From Cytidiella melzeri (lineage: Eukaryota; Basidiomycota; Agaricomycetes; Polyporales; Irpicaceae), in NCBI GenBank assembly GCA_022592445.1, contig JABYQR010000552.1:1-20722 (forward strand): 20,722 nucleotides of DNA, written 5' to 3'. The notes beneath the pieces were generated by a model. The model was not told the DNA's origin and made no database searches. It was given only the letters and a program-made list of their open reading frames with translations. Shown in pieces: positions 16,321 through 20,722 of this stretch (positions are counted from its first letter, which is position 1; every line of letters starts with the position of its first letter). The translations under genes were made by a program, and so were the position numbers.

Positions 16321-17150
16321 TCAATACATGCCATAGAGTTCCAGTTTTGGCTGCAAAAAATGGGCTTCCCCCTTGGTAAGAGTAATGGAGCCAAAGCAAC
16401 TGTAGTACCATATCTTTGGGTTGTGTTCATCACACTGTGCTAGAAGGAACCCAATTGTGAGGTACGACGTGTCAACGGCTGATATGATTGGGGACACGGA
16501 GGAGTAGTTGATAGCGCAAAGTGCAGGCGAATGGATGACCACGTGCTTTAAGTCCTCTTGCGCCTTCTCCTGGTCAGGACCCCATTCAAATTCCACATCC
16601 TTGTGTATGAGCTTCACCAAATGATGGGCACAATGGGCAAAGTTCTTGATGAAAATACGAAGCACACCAACTGTTCCAAGGAACACGTGAACTTCTGGGA
16701 CAGAGCGGCAAGGCCCCAGTTGCAAATGGCTGCGACGCAGTCCTCGCTGGGTTCCCGTCTGCAACAAGTGCAGCAATTCCCCATGATGTTTGTCTCCGGA
16801 GCTATAATGAGTGATTTTAGGGCTGAAAAAGTACCACCGCAATATTTCATGCGTTGTACCGCGGGGTTACTGTTTTCAAAGTGCTCGTACACAAAGACGC
16901 AAATCCCCGGGTTCTGAGTAAGGACTGCCGGCCTGCCTTTACAATCTGTATGCTTGTTCGCTGGTCTCTTGATAGGCACATTGTTGATATATGGGATGAT
17001 AATGTTGGGAATCTTAGGCTGTAGAATATGAGTAATGTCCTCGTGAAAAATGGGTACCAAGTATGTCCAGCCCATGGGTAACGTTGTCAGACGCATTGCA
17101 CCAAAAGGCGTTTGGAAGATTGTCATGTTGCATGAGGATTCTGCCAGCAG
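16321..17150 (-). pseudogene. pol: Gypsy2 RT palm/thumb and RNase H
   Basis: In frame with the preceding segment: MTIFQTPFGAMRLTTLPMGW, then IIIPYINNVPIKRP, where the YXDD box reads YINN (16980-16988), so both metal-binding Asp are Asn. GICVFVYEHFE and MKYCGGTFSALKS follow. A one-base shift near 16720 moves to CRSVPEVHVFLGTVGVLRIF and the RNase H-like domain: FEWGPDQEKAQEDLKHVV, ISAVDTSYLTIGFLLAQCDE, CFGSITLTKGEAHFLQPKLE. A TGA at 16321-16323 (LYGMY*TLKAL) sits where the family normally has Arg. The RT cannot be active. Confidence 0.85.
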
Positions 17151-18274
17151 TCAATTGTCATAGCCCACAAACAGATCTAAGATACCACTGCAGGTGCGAC
17201 CGACAAAGCTTTCGGCAAGATGGTCCGGCATAGGCGTAACCCCTGAGTGCTGAATAGTGACACAGTTTAGAGGTTCAAGCAAATGTACTATGCAAAGCGC
17301 TCCAGACTTCTTCGCGACAGGGAACCAGCACGAGCAATAGGTGGCATTGGAAGGTTTGTAGACCCCTGCTTTCATCTTCTCGCGTATGATCCTGCAGCAT
17401 TTGTCATATATCCCAGGCAGTATTGGCATGTTATTTTCAACCCACGCTATGTGGTTGATGACAGGAAATTTGACTGGCAGAAAGAAGTCTTCGCGGAACT
17501 TGCCTCGCTTGTTGTCAGACCACGCAAACGCGTTATTGTGCAACATGTCGAAGTAGTGTAAGAGGCAACGCTCCTCTGGCCAGAGAAAATTCCTGCCATG
17601 TAATTTGTCAACCTTGCGCATCCGTTTGTTGGTGTATTGCCCCCGTAGCGTAAAATTGGGGATGTTTGCGTAGTCAATGACTGGCATTGCAGCGAGCGGG
17701 TCACCTTTGATATCTTGTACGGTGCAAAACTCACGAGGCAGAGTGGCCTTGACAGGTTTCACCTTTAGGTGCACTGGCTTGTACGTTTTCTTTGCGCCAA
17801 CAAACGTGTCGCGCATAGCATTAGATTCAACCCCCAGCGTATGCCAGGCGGTTGCCGAGAGAGAAGAGATGAGATTGAGGAAAGGAAGCTGAGCCAGCAT
17901 ATCTTGTAATTTTGCATTTTCTGTAATGTCGCTAGGCAAGACTGAGAGAGAAGAGTAGAGAGTAGAGTATATGTTGAACCATTGTGTATACAGAAGCAAG
18001 GAAACGAGATTCAGGAGTCATAGAAGGGGTATAACAGAGATCTCCTCGAGTAGTGCTCGAATCCTCAAATCTCAAAAATCCTTTTTGGGTAGGCAAAAGC
18101 GAGCAGGGCCGCGCGGTTGCGTCAGCACTGTGATGACCTTTTTTGTATTTGGACAATGCAACGTAATTTTCTGGTCCTCGTTGTCAAAGTTGTGCACAAC
18201 TGTGGAAGCGATGACATTGAAAGGCCTCCCCAAAAGTATGTCATACGCGGTTTGACGGATCATATGAACCTGTA
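17151..18274 (-). pseudogene. pol: Gypsy2 protease end, linker and RT N-terminus
   Basis: QTAYDILLGRPFNVIASTVV (protease C-terminal half), ITLHCPNTKKVITVLTQPRG, then a damaged linker with stops between 18072 and 17999. From 17999 one frame is open to TGA at 17151: FCTVQDIKGDPLAAMPVIDY, FLWPEERCLLHYFDMLHNNA, HIAWVENNMPILPGIYDKCC, and RT blocks CSCWFPVAKKSGALCIVHLL and GILDLFVGYDN with the first catalytic Asp. The TGA replaces what is normally Arg right after VGYDN. Confidence 0.8.
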
Positions 18275-18892
18275 GATATCATGTTGCCTATGGGGAACGG
18301 TACGTTGCACGCCAGACTGAGCAACTTGTCGACCTCGCCGTTAGCACTCTGCATCTTGATGCGCACCGTGGGATCATAAGTAAAACACAGCGCGTGGCAG
18401 ACCGCTTCCAAAGCAGCAACAATTTGACAACCTGGGTCCAATATGGCGTCAATTTCCTCTGTCCCCGCTACGACCATGCAGACTGTACGGAGCGCATGTG
18501 TCTCGCGAGCCAATAAGAATGGCTCCGCAGTTTTGCCTGGCAGGAGAGCACAAAGGTACGCCTCGTATGGATCACCAAGTCATAAGATGTGTTTGGATTT
18601 GGCCCCATCAACATAAGAGACCTCCACCTGTGGCAACACCACTTTGCCTTCGGCCTCAAAAAAATTAGCCACGTTTGGCGGCCCTTGAACCGGCGCACGC
18701 TTTGGAGCAATGAGGTTGCGCATCCAGCTTCGCATGTTTGGCGACATTGCAAAGAGTTCTTCAGGCAACAGTGAAACCTGCTGTTCCTTGAGCGTACGGT
18801 TGAGAACACTCTCTACTTTCATTGGGTTCTCTATAATTGTTGTTGTATGGTATGCCGGTTCTTTTGCCTGGTCCCTTGGCTTTGGCGGAGCC
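18265..18892 (-). pseudogene. pol: Gypsy2 pol N-terminus and aspartic protease
   Basis: The frame is open from the gypsy3 junction: PPKPRDQAKEPAYHTTTIIE, then VLNRTLKEQQVSLLPEELFA and SPNMRSWMRNL, the pre-protease segment typical of agaric gypsy elements. An in-frame TGA at 18580-18582 interrupts it (KSKHIL*LGDPYEA). The protease core follows: EEIDAILDPGCQIVA keeps the catalytic Asp, with the DPG variant seen in this lineage, then KLLSLACNVPFPIG. Near 18275 one base shift moves the reading to QVHMIRQTAYDILLGRPF (ILLGRP motif), continued in the next entry. Confidence 0.75.
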
Positions 18893-19400
18893 TGTCATGG
18901 ATGGCCTGACTAGCCCTTAATTTTCGCAATTTACCTCTTGTTTTTATCTGTAAAACTCCGGGCTGCAGCTTAGTTACAACCTTCTCTGCATAAACTCCTT
19001 TGCACGTCTATTAGGCGCCCGTATCACGTGGCTTAGACGCTCCACACGGTCACATTACTTGCTACTACGTCACACTGGCATGTGACTTAGCTTAAGTAAG
19101 ACCACATGGCTACAGACACATGGCTCAGCCCATAGCTAGGGTTTGATGTCATAAATGACGTCCACATGGACTCCTTTTGTTCTTTCCTTATTGTTCTCTT
19201 TATGGAAGGATGTTCTCACAAGTGTGGGAATGGAATACAATAGTTGGTCTCCTTTTAGATAGATTCTCTCACGAGTAGAGTTCTTGGCAAGGTCTAGACA
19301 ATAGCTATTGTTCTCCTTTAGGTAGTTCTTTTGTTCTTCGTTCACACGGCTTCTTGCAAAGCCTGCCCTCAACATGGTCTGTGCGCAGGTCCCTGAAGTC

Positions 19401-19408
19401 TATATATA
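19401..19408 (+). promoter_or_regulatory. TATA box of the gypsy3 LTR
   Basis: TATATATA about 65 bp upstream of the intron-like segment, placing the start of the RNA near 19430, so the segment at 19466-19532 would lie in the 5' leader. Confidence 0.5.
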
Positions 19409-19465
19409 CTGCTACATGTACGCTCCTAGCCCCCCATCTCGACCTCTTGGTCTTTACTGGGCTAG

Positions 19466-19532
19466 GTAAGCAACCCACTCTTGTACTACATAGCTGGTAG
19501 TCACAATACTAACTTGGTCTTTACTGGGCTAG
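19466..19532 (+). other. Intron-like 67-bp segment in the gypsy3 LTR
   Basis: Begins GTAAGC, contains a perfect TACTAAC branch-site consensus (19507-19513) and ends GGGCTAG, 19 nt after it. It is absent from the solo LTR, where CTAG (ending 11793) joins straight to the next part. It is also one unit of an imperfect tandem duplication: TTGGTCTTTACTGGGCTAG occurs before it (19447-19465) and at its end (19514-19532). Confidence 0.5.
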
Positions 19533-19757
19533 CAACTTGCATAAAGTTTGATAGCTGGTGAGAGCATTGTGCTTCAAGCCTGCCACCACCTCTTCGTCGT
19601 CTTCCACACCGTGTCCCTTTTAGTTGCGTCGAGCTTCGTCTCCGTGACATTAGGTTGAGATCGTTGTGTAACCCCTGGGTTTATATCTCCTCCCCCACCG
19701 TTTACAAAAGTTTATTCCTGTTTGACGAGTACGTCTCCGGTCTCATCATACCGTTGA

Positions 19758-20531
19758 GCTACCACTTACGTCGACCGTTTGAACCTCCCCCTGCGTTGTC
19801 TAGTGCCTAAGGACACGCGCACCCGTTTGTCTAAGGACCTCACTACCAACGAGCCTCAGCTCAAGAGGTGCCTCCCGCCTTCCTTCCTTGACGCTCTCGC
19901 TGCCAAGCGAAAGAGCGGTCAACCTCATCGCTGGTCTGACAAAGACCTGGTCGCCGTCGCCGACTACGTCTCCAAGAAACCACCAGTGAAAGGCATCACT
20001 CTCACCGTCCCCTCGTACAAGGAAAATCGACAACTTCGCGCTTCTGCCAGAGCATACGGAGAACGTGTTGCCGAAGAACGTGCTCGCACCTTAGCAGAGC
20101 AACGTATCCACAAGCCCACACTCTCTGAGCGGCTTGCCAAGCTCCCTGCACCCACTCCCGCTCCCGCTGCACCAAAACCGGTACTCCTTGACTTCAAAAA
20201 GTTGTCATCAGTCGACCTCATAGGCATCTTCAAGCCTAAGCTCACCGCTGTCCACACACGACTACAAGCTCTCACTGAGCTTCAAGAACTTCTCCATTGC
20301 GCGGACCCCGACCACCGCCGTGCTCTGCTTCACCTCGTCAATAAAGTCAACCGCTTCCTCAATCGACTTGACGAACTCGCGCCAGTCACAGCAGACCGCG
20401 AGTGGCAACTTCTAGACTGGGGTTGCAAAGCAATTGGGAAAGTTTCGTTTAAGCAGCTTTGCAAGAACTATAGCAAAGTTCTTGCGCAACTTAACGTAGT
20501 CAATAACGATAGCTACTTCGAGTGGATCTAG
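19758..20531 (+). CDS. Unrecognised 258-codon ORF between the gypsy3 LTR and gag
   Basis: The frame is open from after a TGA (19755-19757) to TAG at 20529-20531, with no ATG anywhere in it; TTG at 19779 or splicing from an upstream exon are possible starts. The product is highly charged and predicted helical: LPPSFLDALAAKRKSGQPHR, SDKDLVAVADYVSKKPP, a basic helix (ASARAYGERVAEERARTLAE), a Pro/Ala linker (APTPAPAAPKP), then LLDFKKLSSVDLIGIFKPKL and RRALLHLVNKVNRFLNRLDE. No zinc knuckle, protease or membrane segment. Codon use is C-rich at third positions, as in a real gene. It is not a known Gag domain that I recognise; it may be an accessory ORF or a captured host sequence. Confidence 0.5.
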   Translation, partial: ATTYVDRLNLPLRCLVPKDTRTRLSKDLTTNEPQLKRCLPPSFLDALAAKRKSGQPHRWSDKDLVAVADYVSKKPPVKGITLTVPSYKENRQLRASARAYGERVAEERARTLAEQRIHKPTLSERLAKLPAPTPAPAAPKPVLLDFKKLSSVDLIGIFKPKLTAVHTRLQALTELQELLHCADPDHRRALLHLVNKVNRFLNRLDELAPVTADREWQLLDWGCKAIGKVSFKQLCKNYSKVLAQLNVVNNDSYFEWI

Positions 20532-20601
20532 ACAGTCCACAGTTTTCACCACGACTTGTAAATAATTGTATACATTTCTACGCCTCATCACAGCACAAGA
20601 C

Positions 20602-20722
20602 ATGGACCAGAATCAACAGCCCGCTGCCCCTGCTGCTCCAGCTGCCCCAGTTGCCAATCTGAGCCAGCAAGACGTCCTAAATATGTTGGGCGTCCTGTCA
20701 CAAAGGATGATTGACCTCACCA
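20602..20722 (+). CDS. gag: Gypsy3 Gag, N-terminus only
   Basis: ATG at 20602 opens MDQNQQPAAPAAPAAP and then LSQQDVLNMLGVLSQRMIDL, up to the window edge. A Pro/Ala/Gln-rich start followed by a helix with this pattern is typical of Gag N-termini in fungal gypsy elements. It lies 70 bp after the preceding ORF and in a different frame, so it is a separate cistron. The call rests on 40 residues and the LTR context. Confidence 0.5.
   Translation, partial: MDQNQQPAAPAAPAAPVANLSQQDVLNMLGVLSQRMIDLT

Larger units (their letters stand above)
12632..18892 (-). mobile_element. Ty3/gypsy element 2 (gypsy2), heavily decayed, gag end missing
   Basis: The minus-strand order protease, RT, RNase H, integrase can be followed from 18892 to 12632. 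Integrase is split by copy B. The gag end is cut off at 18892 by the gypsy3 LTR, so Gag should continue right of the window. At least five in-frame stops and five frameshifts are visible, and the RT and integrase catalytic residues are lost. Confidence 0.88.
18893..19649 (+). repeat. 5' LTR of gypsy3 (757 bp)
   Basis: TGTCATGGATGGCC ... CTCCGTGACA, the same family as the solo LTR at 11221-11909. TATA box TATATATA at 19401-19408. It is longer than the solo copy almost entirely because of a 67-bp segment at 19466-19532. No clear tRNA primer site follows; TTAGGTTGAGATCG after the LTR may be a degraded TGGTTGAGATCG-type site. Confidence 0.88.
18893..20722 (+). mobile_element. Ty3/gypsy element 3 (gypsy3), 5' end, plus strand
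   Basis: 5' LTR 18893-19649, a 950-bp leader holding a long ORF, then the start of Gag at 20602, running off the window. It is inserted head-to-head in gypsy2: gypsy2 coding stops exactly at 18892. The expected target duplication is GAGCC (18888-18892), to be found again beyond the window. The right flank of this LTR is not GAGCC, which agrees with its being the 5' LTR of a longer element and not a solo copy. Confidence 0.8.

Noticed and set aside
18104..18115. Shared word GCCGCGCGGTTGC near 8506 and 18104
   Set aside because: At 18104 it encodes the TQPRGP motif of the gypsy2 protease region; at 8506 it lies in non-coding leader, so the match is probably chance.
18415..18440. DPG instead of DSG/DTG in the gypsy2 protease as a sign of decay
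   Set aside because: The DPG variant occurs in related agaric gypsy elements as far as I recall, and it would not arise by the TCG-to-TTG change seen elsewhere.
1..20722. CRISPR array, rRNA or tRNA gene
   Set aside because: No regular spacer-repeat pattern and no full tRNA cloverleaf; the only tRNA-like match is the 13-bp primer site at 2921-2933.

Overview
The window reads as a repeat graveyard from a fungal genome, most likely a basidiomycete. It holds Ty1/copia, several Ty3/gypsy and a Tad-like LINE element of the kinds common in mushroom-forming fungi, and introns, where they can be guessed, are about 60-70 nt. There is no bacterial-style gene organisation. Almost all of the sequence is nested transposable elements, and most coding is on the minus strand. 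The host assignment is inferred from element type only.

Layout, left to right. (1) 1-3104: 5' half of a Ty1/copia element on the minus strand (5' LTR, half-tRNA-iMet primer site, Gag, zinc knuckle, protease, integrase), running off the left edge. It sits inside (2) gypsy1, 3105-9134, minus strand: LTR, Gag, then pol up to the middle of the reverse transcriptase. A canonical -1 frameshift signal lies between gag and pol. Gypsy1 is also split by (3) repeat copy A, 4958-6783, about 1.8 kb, which carries its own TATA box and a 175-residue cysteine-rich ORF. (4) About 9135-11200: a Tad-like LINE on the minus strand (ORF1 with three zinc knuckles, then the start of an APE endonuclease), cut by the gypsy1 LTR. 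(5) 11221-11909: a solo LTR on the plus strand with a perfect 5-bp target duplication. (6) 11910-12193: the 3' end of a plus-strand coding region of unknown nature, followed by AT-rich sequence to 12631. (7) About 12632-18892: gypsy2, minus strand, heavily decayed (integrase, RNase H, RT, protease), split by (8) repeat copy B, 13834-15683, a sister of copy A. (9) 18893-20722: gypsy3 on the plus strand, inserted in gypsy2. Its 5' LTR belongs to the same family as the solo LTR, and it is followed by an unfamiliar 258-codon ORF and the start of Gag, running off the right edge.

The insertion order can be read directly: LINE, then gypsy1, then copia and copy A; and gypsy2, then copy B and gypsy3. 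Most promising for novelty: the A/B repeat family, two copies with TG...CA ends, both at an ACCGT-type site and both keeping the same small Cys-rich ORF. Next are the gag-pol frameshift signal of gypsy1; a 67-bp intron-like segment present in one LTR and absent from its sister; an extra ORF before gag in gypsy3; and a TCG-to-TTG pattern that explains the loss of RT and integrase catalytic residues in gypsy2.
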